Assembly (NCBI RefSeq): GCF_900240975.1
Contig: NZ_LT968776.1
Coordinates: 1,364,001 to 1,428,000 of the forward strand
Direction of reading: 5' to 3'
Origin: Mycobacterium sp. 4858
GTDB taxonomy: Bacteria; Actinomycetota; Actinomycetes; Mycobacteriales; Mycobacteriaceae
Length of the DNA stretch: 64,000 nucleotides
The position numbers and the translations under genes are program-made. The stretch's first letter is position 1. The number at the start of each line of letters is the position of its first letter. The notes beneath the pieces are model-generated. The model was not told the origin of the DNA, ran no database searches, and was given only the letters and a program-made list of their open reading frames with translations. Positions 9,345 to 18,159 of this stretch are shown piece after piece.

Positions 9345-10241
9345 ATGGCTGATCAAGCGGCTAGCCCGACGAAGATCCGAACGGCTCCCGAGGACATCCA
9401 GGCGCACTACGACGTATCCGACGACTTTTTCGCCCTGTTCCAGGACCCCACCCGGATCTACAGCTGCGCCTACTTCGAGCGTGAGGATATGACGCTGGAA
9501 GAGGCGCAATACGCCAAGATCGACCTGAACCTCGACAAACTGGACCTCCAGCCCGGCATGACGCTGCTGGACATCGGCTGCGGCTGGGGGACCACGATGA
9601 AGCGCGCCGTCGAGCGGTTCGACGTCAATGTGATCGGCCTGACGCTGTCCAAGAACCAGCACGCCCGCTGCGAGCAGGTGTTGGCCTCGATCGACACCAA
9701 CCGCTCGTGTGAGGTGCGGTTGCAGAACTGGGAGGACTTCAGCGAACCGGTCGACCGGATCGTGTCGATAGAGGCCTTCGAGCACTTCGGGCACGAGAAC
9801 TACGACGACTTCTTCAAGCGGACGTTCGACATCATGCCCGAGGACGGCCGGATGACCGTCCAGAGCAGCGTGAGCTACCACCCCTTGGAGATGGCGGCCC
9901 GCGGGAAGAAGCTGACGTTCGAGACGGCCCGGTTCATCAAGTTCATCGTCACCGAGATCTTCCCGGGCGGCCGCCTGCCGTCCACCCAGATGATGGTCGA
10001 CCACGGCGAGAAGGCGGGTTTCGTTGTGCCCGAACCCCTTTCGCTACGTCCGCACTACATCAAGACGCTGCACATCTGGGGCGACAACCTGGAGGCCAAC
10101 AAAGACAGGGCCATCGAGGTCACCTCCGAAGAGGTCTACAACCGCTACGTGAAGTATCTGCGCGGCTGTGAGCACTACTTCACCGACGAGATGCTCGACG
10201 TCAGCCTGGTGACCTACCTGAAGCCGGGAGCGGCCAAGTAG
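9345..10241 (+). CDS. mmaA4: Hydroxymycolate-forming methyltransferase MmaA4
   Basis: A 298-residue mycolic acid methyltransferase closest to MmaA4/Hma (Rv0642c), which adds the methyl branch and hydroxyl group at the distal position, giving the common precursor of keto- and methoxymycolates. The SAM motif [16 protein letters not shown], the [15 protein letters not shown] block and the C-terminal [11 protein letters not shown] are characteristic of MmaA4. The start at [10 protein letters not shown] fits the family; an upstream in-frame start at 9273 would add an unrelated 24-residue leader. It follows mmaA1 by 115 bases. With no MmaA3-like O-methyltransferase next to it, the expected end product is ketomycolate rather than methoxymycolate (inference). 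Confidence 0.92.
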   Translation: MADQAASPTKIRTAPEDIQAHYDVSDDFFALFQDPTRIYSCAYFEREDMTLEEAQYAKIDLNLDKLDLQPGMTLLDIGCGWGTTMKRAVERFDVNVIGLTLSKNQHARCEQVLASIDTNRSCEVRLQNWEDFSEPVDRIVSIEAFEHFGHENYDDFFKRTFDIMPEDGRMTVQSSVSYHPLEMAARGKKLTFETARFIKFIVTEIFPGGRLPSTQMMVDHGEKAGFVVPEPLSLRPHYIKTLHIWGDNLEANKDRAIEVTSEEVYNRYVKYLRGCEHYFTDEMLDVSLVTYLKPGAAK

Positions 10242-10264
10242 TTCGGTCCTGACCGGGTCCGCGT

Positions 10265-10291
10265 TGTCGGATCCCCCGCGCGCCGTTCGTC
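10265..10291 (+). promoter_or_regulatory. Candidate ECF42-type promoter of the DGPF-sigma operon
   Basis: TGTCGG at 10265-10270, then 17 bases, then CGTC at 10288-10291, about 55 bases before the DGPF gene start. The arrangement agrees with the motif I recall for ECF42 sigma factors (TGTCGA at -35 and CGA/TC at -10), with one mismatch in the -35. Autoregulation by the downstream sigma factor is inferred. Confidence 0.45.
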
Positions 10292-10346
10292 AAAGAGGTA
10301 GAGAGTGAAACAGCCGGTTTCGCTCGCTACCCGGAGGTGACGACAG

Positions 10347-11039
10347 ATGCAGTACTTCGCGTTGTTGATCAGCAAGGAGCAAGACCGCACGCCCGACGAT
10401 GCGGCCGCCGCGATGGCCGCGTTCGAGAGCTTCCATGCCAAAGCCGGCGCGGCGATCCGGGCCGGTGACGCGCTGACACCCGCCGCAACGGTCATCACCG
10501 GCGGCCCCGACGCGCCGATCACCACCGACGGCCCGTTCGCCGAGTCGGCCGAGGTCGCCTGCGGCTACTACGTGTTCGAAGCGGAGAATCTGGACGAGGC
10601 GCTGGCGCTGGCCCGCGACATCCCGGTCGCGGGGTTCGGGGCGGTGGAGGTGTGGCCGGTGGTGCACTCGATCGAACCGTCCCGCAAGCTCACCGGGAAC
10701 GACTGGCTGGCGCTGCTGCTCGAACCACCCGCGTCGGCGCACACCCCGGGCACCCCCGAGTGGGAGGCCGTGGCGGCCAAGCACGCCGATCTGCACGCGG
10801 CCGCGGGTGATCACATCATCGGCGGGGCCGCTCTGCACGACCGCTCCACCGCCACGACCGTGCGGGTGCGCGACGGTGAGGCCCTCATCACCGACGGGCC
10901 GTACGCGGAAGGCGCCGAGATCGCCACCGGGATCTACTTCCTGGCCGCCACCGACCGGGACGAGGCCGTCAAGCTGGCCTCGATGATCCCCGCGTCGACC
11001 GTGCAGGTGCGGCAGCTGGCCGGGGTCTCGGGACTCTAA
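10347..11039 (+). CDS. Tandem-domain DGPF/YCII protein
   Basis: A 230-residue protein made of two consecutive YCII-related (DGPF) domains. The signature appears twice: TTDGPFAESAE near residue 60 and ITDGPYAEGAE near residue 185. Each half has the same alpha-beta ferredoxin-like layout, starting MQYFALLISK and DWLALLLEPP. DGPF proteins are of unknown biochemical function but are the standard genomic partners and targets of ECF42 sigma factors. The next gene, ten bases downstream, is such a sigma factor. A good ribosome site (GGAGGTGA, 10333-10340) precedes the ATG. Most homologues carry a single domain, so the fused tandem form is notable. Confidence 0.85.
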   Translation: MQYFALLISKEQDRTPDDAAAAMAAFESFHAKAGAAIRAGDALTPAATVITGGPDAPITTDGPFAESAEVACGYYVFEAENLDEALALARDIPVAGFGAVEVWPVVHSIEPSRKLTGNDWLALLLEPPASAHTPGTPEWEAVAAKHADLHAAAGDHIIGGAALHDRSTATTVRVRDGEALITDGPYAEGAEIATGIYFLAATDRDEAVKLASMIPASTVQVRQLAGVSGL

Positions 11040-11049
11040 AGCTCCCGCG

Positions 11050-12267
11050 ATGGCCGACCTGGACGGCGTCTTCCGGCGGGAATGGGGGCCCGCCGTCGCC
11101 GCGCTCGCGCGGTGGTCCGGCGACCTCACCCTCGCCGAGGACGCCGTCCAGGAGGCCTGCGCCGAGGCGCTTCGCAGCTGGGGCCGCGACGGTGTCCCGG
11201 GCAATCCGGGCGGCTGGCTGGTGACGGTCGCACGCAATCGCGTGCGTGATCGTCTGCGCCGCGAATCCGTCCGTCCAGGAAAGGAATTGGCGGCCGTGAT
11301 CGACGAAATCCGGGCGCGCACCGATCACACCGACCCGTCTCCCGTTCGCGACGACGAGCTGCGGATGATGTTCACCTGCGCGCATCCCGCCCTGGACCGT
11401 CAATCGCAACTGGCGCTCACCCTGCGACTGGTGTCGGGGCTGACGGTCGCCGAGATCGCCCGCGCGCTGCTCCAGACCGACACGGCGATCGGCCAGCGAA
11501 TCACGCGCGCCAAGAACAAGATTCGGCACGCCAACATCCCGCTGCGGGTGCCGCCCGCCGAGCTGCTGCCCGAACGCACCCCGCACGTGCTGGCCTGCGT
11601 CTACTCGGTGTTCACCGAGGGGTACTGGTCCACCGCCGGCCCGTCGGCGATCCGCGACGAACTGTGCGACGAAGGGATTCGGCTGGCCGGTGAGTTGTGC
11701 GCGCTGATGCCGGACGAGCCCGAGGCCCACGCGCTGGCCGCCCTGATGCTGCTGCACGATTCGCGACGAGCGACCCGGGTTGACGACGCCGGGATGCTGG
11801 TGCCGCTCGGGGAGCAGGACCGCCGCCGGTGGGACCGCGGCCGCATCGCCCGGGGGCTGGATCGGCTGCGCCGGGCGGAGGGCTCGACCGGCCCCTACCT
11901 GCCACAGGCGGTGATCGCCGCGCTGCACGCGACGGCGCCGTCGTGGGACCAGACCGACTGGGTCACCATCTGCGCGGCCTACGACCGGCTGCTGCTTCTG
12001 ACCGACTCACCGGTCGTGCGGGCCAACCGCGCGCTGGCGGTGGGCTTCCGCGACGGCCCCGACGCCGGCCTCGCCGCCTTGGACGAGGTGGCGCACGACC
12101 CCCGGCTGGGCCGTTCGAATCTGGTCGCGACGGTGCGTGCCGACCTGCTCCGGCGTGCCGGCAGGCCGGCCGAAGCCCTCACCTGGTATCGAGAAGCCCT
12201 GGACGCCAACGGTTCCGAGCCCGGTAGGGAGTTCCTGCGGCGCCGCATCGCCGAGTGCGGCGGGTGA
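11050..12267 (+). CDS. ECF42-type RNA polymerase sigma factor
   Basis: A 405-residue extracytoplasmic-function sigma factor with a long C-terminal extension, the layout of group ECF42. Region 2 occupies roughly residues 5-70, with LAEDAVQEACAEALRSW and the helix GGWLVTVARNRVRDRLRRE. Region 4 is about 115-165 and includes LTVAEIARALLQTDTAIGQRI. The remaining 230 residues are helical, TPR-like, and include the family motif region VYSVFTEGYWST and a C-terminal segment with LTWYREALD. ECF42 factors lack classical anti-sigma factors; the extension is thought to control activity. The gene sits ten bases after its DGPF partner. The pair has no counterpart between mmaA4 and rplA in M. tuberculosis, so it is an insertion relative to that genome. 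Confidence 0.88.
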   Translation: MADLDGVFRREWGPAVAALARWSGDLTLAEDAVQEACAEALRSWGRDGVPGNPGGWLVTVARNRVRDRLRRESVRPGKELAAVIDEIRARTDHTDPSPVRDDELRMMFTCAHPALDRQSQLALTLRLVSGLTVAEIARALLQTDTAIGQRITRAKNKIRHANIPLRVPPAELLPERTPHVLACVYSVFTEGYWSTAGPSAIRDELCDEGIRLAGELCALMPDEPEAHALAALMLLHDSRRATRVDDAGMLVPLGEQDRRRWDRGRIARGLDRLRRAEGSTGPYLPQAVIAALHATAPSWDQTDWVTICAAYDRLLLLTDSPVVRANRALAVGFRDGPDAGLAALDEVAHDPRLGRSNLVATVRADLLRRAGRPAEALTWYREALDANGSEPGREFLRRRIAECGG

Positions 12268-12281
12268 CCACCCTACTTTGC

Positions 12282-12344
12282 CGCCGAACGTCGACTTGTT
12301 GCGGCGATTACTGCCGAAAACGCCCGACAAGTCGACGTTCGGCG
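12282..12344. terminator. Perfect 18-bp inverted repeat between converging sigma and rplA genes
   Basis: CGCCGAACGTCGACTTGT-type arm at 12282-12299 is exactly complementary to 12327-12344, with a 27-nt loop. It fills the 86-bp gap between the stops of two convergent genes, so it can terminate both transcripts. There is no T-run on either side, in keeping with the U-less hairpins common in mycobacteria. An 18-bp perfect stem is much longer than chance allows for. Confidence 0.7.
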
Positions 12345-12353
12345 TGCCGAGGC

Positions 12354-13061
12354 CTACGCCTCCGCGAAGTTGCGGGTGATGGCCGGGTCCACCGGGATGC
12401 CCGGGCCCGTGGTCGTCGACACGGTGATCTTCTTCAGGTAGCGACCCTTCGAGGCGGACGGCTTGAGCCGCAGCACCTCGTCGAGCGCCGCGCCGTAGTT
12501 CTCCGCGAGGGCCTTCTCGTCGAAGGACGCCTTGCCGATGACGAAGTGCAGGTTGGCCTGCTTGTCGATGCGGAAGTTGATCTTGCCGCCCTTGATGTCG
12601 GCCACGGCCTTGGCGACGTCCGGGGTGACGGTGCCCGTCTTGGGGTTGGGCATCAGGCCGCGCGGACCGAGCACGCGGGCGATGCGGCCCACCTTGGCCA
12701 TCTGATCGGGCGTGGCGATCGCGGCGTCGAAGTCCAGGAAGCCGCCCTGGATCTTCTCGATCAGGTCGTCGCTGCCGACGATGTCCGCGCCGGCGGCCTG
12801 CGCCTGCTCGGCCTTGTCGCCGACGGCGAACACCGCGACGCGGGCGGTCTTGCCGGTGCCGTGCGGCAGGTTGACCGTGCCGCGGACCATCTGGTCCGCC
12901 TTGCGCGGGTCGACACCGAGCCGGATCGCCACCTCGACCGTCGCGTCCTGCTTGGCCGACGCGGTCTCCTTGGCGAGCTTGGCCGCCTCCAGCGGGCTGT
13001 AGAGACTGTTGCGGTCCACCTTCTCGGCGGCGGCGCGATATGCCTTGCTGTTCTTGCTCAT
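12354..13061 (-). CDS. rplA: 50S ribosomal protein L1
   Basis: A 235-residue ribosomal protein L1, the same length as in M. tuberculosis. It forms the L1 stalk that handles E-site tRNA. The family signature [21 protein letters not shown] is present as the run [17 protein letters not shown] around residue 125-142, and the C-terminus ends in AITRNFAEA. The start MSKNSKAYR is the conserved one; the four-codon longer reading lacks support. It follows rplK by 80 bases in the secE-nusG-rplK-rplA operon. In many bacteria L1 represses this operon by binding its own mRNA. Confidence 0.97.
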   Translation of the reverse strand: MSKNSKAYRAAAEKVDRNSLYSPLEAAKLAKETASAKQDATVEVAIRLGVDPRKADQMVRGTVNLPHGTGKTARVAVFAVGDKAEQAQAAGADIVGSDDLIEKIQGGFLDFDAAIATPDQMAKVGRIARVLGPRGLMPNPKTGTVTPDVAKAVADIKGGKINFRIDKQANLHFVIGKASFDEKALAENYGAALDEVLRLKPSASKGRYLKKITVSTTTGPGIPVDPAITRNFAEA

Positions 13062-13100
13062 TGATTCATCCAATCTGGTGTTGGGTCGTGGTTAAGCAGC

Positions 13101-13116
13101 GGGCCGAAGCTGGCCC
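13101..13116 (-). other. Short GC hairpin in the rplK-rplA spacer
   Basis: GGGCC (13101-13105) pairs with GGCCC (13112-13116) around a 6-nt loop, in the 80 bases between rplK and rplA. L1 autoregulatory sites in other bacteria are small hairpins in this operon's mRNA, so it is a candidate, but a 5-bp stem is weak evidence. Confidence 0.25.
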
Positions 13117-13141
13117 TCCCACGGGGTCGAACTGTGCTCGG

Positions 13142-13570
13142 CTATTCGACGGTGATCCCCATCGACCGGGCGGTGCCGGCGATGATCTTGGCCGCCGCGT
13201 CGATGTCGTTGGCGTTGAGATCGGTCTTCTTGGTCTCGGCGATTTCACGAACCTGGTCCCAGGTCACCTTGGCGACCTTGGTCTTGTGCGGCTCGGCCGA
13301 ACCCTTGCCCACGCCGGCGGCCTTGAGTAGCAGCTTGGCGGCGGGCGGCGTCTTGAGGGCGAAGGTGAAGCTGCGGTCCTCGTAGACGGTGATCTCCACC
13401 GGGATGACCTGGCCGCGCTGGCTTTCCGTGGCCGCGTTGTAGGCCTTGCAGAACTCCATGATGTTGACGCCGTGCTGGCCGAGCGCGGGTCCGACCGGCG
13501 GCGCAGGGTTGGCCTGCCCCGCCACGATCTGCAGCTTGATCAGCCCAGCGACTTTCTTCTTCGGGGCCAT
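13142..13570 (-). CDS. rplK: 50S ribosomal protein L11
   Basis: A 142-residue ribosomal protein L11, which with 23S rRNA forms the GTPase-associated centre and is needed for the stringent response through RelA/Rel. It opens [15 protein letters not shown] and contains the proline-rich [19 protein letters not shown], typical of the N-terminal thiostrepton-interacting domain. The C-terminal rRNA-binding domain ends in [12 protein letters not shown]. The gene is 42 bases after nusG and 80 before rplA in the conserved operon order. Confidence 0.97.
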   Translation of the reverse strand: MAPKKKVAGLIKLQIVAGQANPAPPVGPALGQHGVNIMEFCKAYNAATESQRGQVIPVEITVYEDRSFTFALKTPPAAKLLLKAAGVGKGSAEPHKTKVAKVTWDQVREIAETKKTDLNANDIDAAAKIIAGTARSMGITVE

Positions 13571-13612
13571 GAGATGTTGGTGTTCCTTCCTGAACTGGGC
13601 GGGACGCCCGAG

Positions 13613-14371
<759 letters not shown>

Positions 14372-14382
14372 CTATCTCTCGC

Positions 14383-14829
14383 TCAGCCGAACACCAGCAG
14401 CACCAGCTTGGTGAGGCCGAAATCCGCGAGGCCGACCAGCGCCACCATGAAGGCCAGGAACGCCAGCACCACCGATGTGTAGGTGAGCATCTGCTTGCGG
14501 TTGGGCCAGATAACCTTCCGCATCTCCGCAACCACCTGCTTGAGGTAGTTGTAGACGAAGACGAACGGGTTGGCCGACCGGTCCCCGGGCTTCTTCGGCT
14601 TTTTGGCCTTCTTGGCCTTGGCGCCCTTGTCCTCCTTGGCGGGATCGACCTCGTCCGCCGACTCCACGTCGGCGTCCTCGCCGGTCTCGGCCGCTCGCTG
14701 GCGGGATCGTTTGCCGGTGGGGCGCTGCGGCCGCGTCACCACAGCGGTCCGGCCGCCACTCGCGCGGTCGTCCTCCCTGTCAGCGACGTCGCTCGTGGCG
14801 TCGTTGGCAGCATCGCCTTCGTCGCTCAC
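14383..14829 (-). CDS. secE: Preprotein translocase subunit SecE
   Basis: A 148-residue SecE: a long charged N-terminal region of about 85 residues and the conserved single-span SecE core, with [18 protein letters not shown] and a transmembrane helix [17 protein letters not shown] near the C-terminus. SecE holds the SecY channel together in the inner membrane. The start is a GTG at 14829 ([10 protein letters not shown]), preceded by AAGGAG eight bases upstream and matching the M. tuberculosis start. A reading that starts 25 codons earlier runs toward tRNA-Trp and lacks a ribosome site. First protein gene of secE-nusG-rplK-rplA. Confidence 0.93.
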   Translation of the reverse strand: MSDEGDAANDATSDVADREDDRASGGRTAVVTRPQRPTGKRSRQRAAETGEDADVESADEVDPAKEDKGAKAKKAKKPKKPGDRSANPFVFVYNYLKQVVAEMRKVIWPNRKQMLTYTSVVLAFLAFMVALVGLADFGLTKLVLLVFG

Positions 14830-14923
14830 CGCATGCTCCTTAGTTTTGCTAGTGTCCCGCGGGCCGCCCCAGTCGTGGTGGGCCATTCTTCCAGTGTCCA
14901 CCATGGCACGGCTTCGTGTTCAG

Positions 14924-14996
<73 letters not shown>

Positions 14997-15145
14997 TCGC
15001 GGTTGGCAGGCCAACCTGCGCTTACCTACCGGGGCTCACATGACACGCGCGCTCCCCGTTCTTTCGACTCACGGAAAGCGCGCTGATGCTGGGAAAACCC
15101 CGACGTCCGAGTGTACTCGATTCCCCTCAAACCCAGGAAATCCGA

Positions 15146-15646
15146 TTACGCCGTCCTGACGACCTGGCCGGACTCCGGGTCCCATCGCAGGTTCTCCGAC
15201 TGGTCGGCGTACTGGCTCATCAGCGTGGTGTACGCCTCCAGAACCAGCTCACCGTCGTCGTTGGTGCAGATGTTCTTGGTGACGACGATGTCGGCGCCGA
15301 ACCGTTCGTCGACCGACAGGATGTCCATCCGGGCCCACAGCTTGTCGCCGGCCTTGATCGGCTTGGCGAACACGAACCGCTGGTCGACCTGGACGATCAC
15401 CAGCGTTTCCATGCCGATGTCCACGTGCCGGAAGAAATCCAGCTGCACCAGCTTGGCGAAGATGGTCGCGAACGTCAGCGGGGCGAGGATCGCCTCGTGG
15501 CCGAGTTCGGCGGCCGCGTCCTCGTCGTAGTGGGCCGGGTGGCGGTCCTTGACGGCCAAAGCGAACTGGCGGAGTTGCTCGCGCCCCACGACGAAGTAGT
15601 CCGGGTAGCGCCAGATCATTCCCCTGATGTCTGTTTTGAGCGCCAT
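15146..15646 (-). CDS. hadC: (3R)-hydroxyacyl-ACP dehydratase subunit HadC
   Basis: A 166-residue hot-dog fold protein with the same length as HadC (Rv0637). HadC pairs with catalytic HadB to dehydrate long-chain 3-hydroxyacyl-ACPs in FAS-II, feeding full-length meromycolate synthesis. It lacks the catalytic Asp-His hydratase motif seen in HadB and instead has the substrate-binding subunit pattern IWRYPDYFVVGREQLRQFA and AILAPLTFATIFA. It shares that pattern with HadA, of which it is a paralogue. The gene begins three bases after the hadB stop in the hadA-hadB-hadC operon. Confidence 0.95.
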   Translation of the reverse strand: MALKTDIRGMIWRYPDYFVVGREQLRQFALAVKDRHPAHYDEDAAAELGHEAILAPLTFATIFAKLVQLDFFRHVDIGMETLVIVQVDQRFVFAKPIKAGDKLWARMDILSVDERFGADIVVTKNICTNDDGELVLEAYTTLMSQYADQSENLRWDPESGQVVRTA

Positions 15647-15649
15647 GGC

Positions 15650-16078
15650 CTAGGCGAGGGTTGCGGACGCGATCGCCCTGCCGAAGATCTTCTTGCCGCC
15701 GGTGGTGGCCGTCAACGCGATGGTGATCGACTTGGTCTCCGGGTCGACCGACTTCACCCGCCCGTTGAAGACGAGCTCGGCGCCCTTGCCGTCGTTGGGC
15801 ACCGGCACCACCGCGGTGAACCGCACGTTGTACTCGGTGACCGCGCCGGGGTCACCGATCCACGCGGTGACATACCCGCCGCCGATGCCCATGGTCAGCA
15901 TGCCGTGCGCGATCGCGGTGTCCAGCCCGACGACCTTGGCCATCTCGTCGTCCCAGTGGATCGGGTTCAGGTCGCCCGAGACGCCCGCGTAGTTCACCAG
16001 ATCCTGACGGGTCAGCGGGTAGGTCCGCTCGGGGAGCTGGTCGCCCACCTTCACCGAGCTGAACTCACGCAGTGGCAT
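15650..16078 (-). CDS. hadB: (3R)-hydroxyacyl-ACP dehydratase catalytic subunit HadB
   Basis: A 142-residue R-specific hydratase, identical in length to HadB (Rv0636). HadB provides the active site for both HadAB and HadBC. The catalytic stretch GVSGDLNPIHWDDE near residue 35 contains the Asp and His of the hydratase-2 motif. The start MPLREFSSVK is chosen because it matches the M. tuberculosis protein; an upstream start would add 24 residues encoded inside hadA. Its start overlaps the hadA stop by 14 bases. The HadABC complex is the target of thiacetazone- and isoxyl-type drugs. Confidence 0.96.
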   Translation of the reverse strand: MPLREFSSVKVGDQLPERTYPLTRQDLVNYAGVSGDLNPIHWDDEMAKVVGLDTAIAHGMLTMGIGGGYVTAWIGDPGAVTEYNVRFTAVVPVPNDGKGAELVFNGRVKSVDPETKSITIALTATTGGKKIFGRAIASATLA

Positions 16079-16544
16079 CAGAAAATCCCTCTTCTCCATC
16101 ATCACCGGCACGGCCCGCCAAGGTCGTGTAGGTCTCCTGCACGACGTCACCGGCTTCGTTGGTGACGACGTTCTTGGTCACGATGATCTGGGTGCCGTGC
16201 GACACCCGCACCGAATCCACGTAGACGTCGCAGTACAGCTTGTCGCCGGCCACGATCGGGGCATAGAACTTCAGCACCTGGTCGACCTGAACGATCTGCG
16301 CGTCCTTGACGGCGACATTCGCGTGTTCGAAGAAGGCCGTCTGCGCCTTGTACCCGAAAACGCAGATGAACGTCAGCGGCGCGAGCAGGCCGCCGTAGCC
16401 CAGCTCGGCCGCGGCCTTCTCCTCGAGGAACGCGGCGTCGTCGTTCTGCACGGCGACGGCGTGCTCGCGGATCTTCTCCCGCTCCACGACGTAATGGTCG
16501 GGGTAGCGGTAGTGCATCCCGACGATGCTTTCGGATAACGGCAC
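16065..16544 (-). CDS. hadA: (3R)-hydroxyacyl-ACP dehydratase subunit HadA
   Basis: A 159-residue hot-dog protein corresponding to HadA (Rv0635, 158 aa), the substrate-binding partner of HadB in early FAS-II elongation rounds. It carries the HadA/HadC pattern MHYRYPDHYVVEREKIREHA and LLAPLTFICVFGYKAQ, and lacks the catalytic hydratase motif. The start is a GTG (reads MPLSESIVG). The C-terminus overlaps hadB by 14 bases, so the subunits are likely made in a coupled way. Confidence 0.95.
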   Translation of the reverse strand: MPLSESIVGMHYRYPDHYVVEREKIREHAVAVQNDDAAFLEEKAAAELGYGGLLAPLTFICVFGYKAQTAFFEHANVAVKDAQIVQVDQVLKFYAPIVAGDKLYCDVYVDSVRVSHGTQIIVTKNVVTNEAGDVVQETYTTLAGRAGDDGEEGFSDATA

Positions 16545-16578
16545 GGCTGAAATCTACCTAGTCGCTCTCGTGACGCGG

Positions 16579-16746
16579 CTAGCGCGTCTCTCGGTGCGCC
16601 TGGTGCTTGCCGCAGTTCGGGCAGAACTTCTTCAGCTCCATGCGGTCCGGGTCGTTGCGGCGGTTCTTCTTGGTGATGTAGTTGCGGTGCTTGCACACCT
16701 CGCATGCCAAGGTGATCTTCGGCCGCACGTCGGTACTGGAAGCCAT
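16579..16746 (-). CDS. rpmG: 50S ribosomal protein L33, zinc-ribbon form
   Basis: A 55-residue L33: [18 protein letters not shown], then [10 protein letters not shown] and [15 protein letters not shown] at the end. Two CxxC pairs (CEVC and CPNC) mark the zinc-binding C+ type. Mycobacteria also have zinc-independent L33 copies elsewhere, used under zinc starvation; this one corresponds to rpmG2 (Rv0634B). It lies between tRNA-Met and hadA, as in M. tuberculosis. Confidence 0.95.
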   Translation of the reverse strand: MASSTDVRPKITLACEVCKHRNYITKKNRRNDPDRMELKKFCPNCGKHQAHRETR

Positions 16747-16792
16747 GACGGTTCTCTCTCAAATCTCTCAAGGTGTGCATTGTGTTGTGTTG

Positions 16793-16866
<74 letters not shown>

Positions 16867-16918
16867 TCTGCCCGCCCCAATCCGGGTCGGGGCCGCCACG
16901 CCTGCTCGGCGTCCGCCG

Positions 16919-16991
16919 AGCCCCCTAACGGAATCGAACCGTTGACCTTTTCCTTACCATGGAAACGCTCTACCGACTGAGCTAAGGGGGC
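16919..16991 (-). tRNA. thrT: tRNA-Thr (anticodon GGT)
   Basis: Minus-strand cloverleaf: acceptor GCCCCCT with AGGGGGC, D-arm TAGCTCAGTCGGTAGAGC, anticodon loop ATGGTAA with GGT, and T-arm GGTTCGATTCC. The 3' CCA is not encoded. It is the first gene of the tRNA-Thr, tRNA-Met, rpmG, hadABC run. Confidence 0.95.
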
Positions 16992-17068
16992 CGTTCACCC
17001 GAATCGGCAGTGCCGTGGGCCTAAAAGAGGGTACAACCTGGCTCGCAGCCGGACCAAACCACGGGCTC

Positions 17069-17281
17069 TCAGGGGGCGCTGTCGCCGCCTCGCCGCGGCT
17101 GCCACGCGCGGAGGTCGCTGAACTCGTCGTACTCCTCGGCCGCTGCGGCATCGGCTTCGGCTTCGGTGAGCAGGGTGCGCAACGCGAGATTGACGGCCTC
17201 GCGGGCGTCGGCCAGATGGAAGCGGCGTACCGCCTCGTCAATCAGATCGACGTCGATCTCGATCTCGACCTTCCTGATCAT
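17069..17281 (-). CDS. VapB-like antitoxin, apparently without a toxin partner
   Basis: A 70-residue protein with the ribbon-helix-helix N-terminus typical of VapB antitoxins: MIRKVEIEIDVDLIDEAV, then RFHLADAREAVNLALRTLL, with an acidic, likely disordered C-terminus. Such antitoxins bind their own promoter and neutralise a PIN-domain RNase. No PIN-domain gene follows it: the stretch downstream (16992-17068) is short and runs into tRNA-Thr, and upstream is a divergent metallo-hydrolase gene. It is either an orphan regulator or a remnant of a TA module. The ATG at 17281 is preferred because it opens the RHH strand. Confidence 0.75.
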   Translation of the reverse strand: MIRKVEIEIDVDLIDEAVRRFHLADAREAVNLALRTLLTEAEADAAAAEEYDEFSDLRAWQPRRGGDSAP

Positions 17282-17392
17282 GCGCCAACAATACCCACTG
17301 GGCACACCGCCAATCGTTGCTCGCGGGAGGTTGTGCGGCGAAGTCCACGGCGGCGCTGCGGGCCCCGGACGGGCAGGTCCTAGGCTGGTCAC

Positions 17393-18106
17393 GTGTCAAA
17401 CGACCGGCTGTACTTTCGTCAACTGCTCTCCGGTCGCGACTTCGCCGCCGGCGACATGTTCGCGACCCAGATGCGCAACTTCGCCTACCTGATCGGTGAC
17501 CGCGAGACGGGCGACTGCGTGGTGGTCGACCCCGCGTACGCGGCGGGCGATCTGCTCGACACGCTCGAGGCCGACGGCATGCACCTGTCCGGGGTGCTGG
17601 TCACCCACCACCATCCCGACCACGTGGGCGGATCGATGATGGGCTTCTCGCTGCAGGGCCTGGCCGAGCTGCTGGAGCGGGCGGCCGTACCGGTACACGT
17701 CAACACTCATGAGGCGCAATGGGTTTCGCGGGTCACCGGCATCGGCCTCGGCGATCTGACCTCACATGAGAACCACGACAAGGTCAGCATCGGCGGCATC
17801 GAGATCGAGTTGCTGCACACTCCCGGCCACACGCCGGGCAGCCAATGCTTCCTACTCGACGGCCGACTGGTGGCCGGTGACACGTTGTTCCTGGAGGGCT
17901 GCGGCCGGACCGACTTCCCCGGCGGCGACTCCGACGAGATGTACCGCAGCCTGCGGCAACTCGCGACCCTGCCCGGTGACCCGATCGTTTTTCCCGGGCA
18001 CTGGTATTCGGCGGAGCCCAGCGCGTCGCTGTCGGAGGTCAAACGCTCCAACTACGTGTATCGGGCCGCCGACCTCGGCCAGTGGCGCATGCTGATGGGC
18101 GGCTGA
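17393..18106 (+). CDS. Metallo-beta-lactamase-fold hydrolase (glyoxalase II-like)
   Basis: A 237-residue MBL-fold hydrolase corresponding to Rv0634c. The zinc-binding motif VTHHHPDHVGG lies near residue 70, LHTPGHTPGSQCF near 140 and GDTLF near 162, followed by FPGHWYSAEPS with the last histidine. It is related to hydroxyacylglutathione hydrolases, but mycobacteria lack glutathione, so a mycothiol-linked or other thioester substrate is more likely. The start is GTG at 17393. It is divergent from the VapB-like gene with a 111-bp spacer that ends in a region with no clear ribosome site. Confidence 0.88.
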   Translation: MSNDRLYFRQLLSGRDFAAGDMFATQMRNFAYLIGDRETGDCVVVDPAYAAGDLLDTLEADGMHLSGVLVTHHHPDHVGGSMMGFSLQGLAELLERAAVPVHVNTHEAQWVSRVTGIGLGDLTSHENHDKVSIGGIEIELLHTPGHTPGSQCFLLDGRLVAGDTLFLEGCGRTDFPGGDSDEMYRSLRQLATLPGDPIVFPGHWYSAEPSASLSEVKRSNYVYRAADLGQWRMLMGG

Positions 18107-18159
18107 GGCGTTCGCTCGACCACGACGAATCGGCAACCGGCCTGTGATATAAGCGGAGG

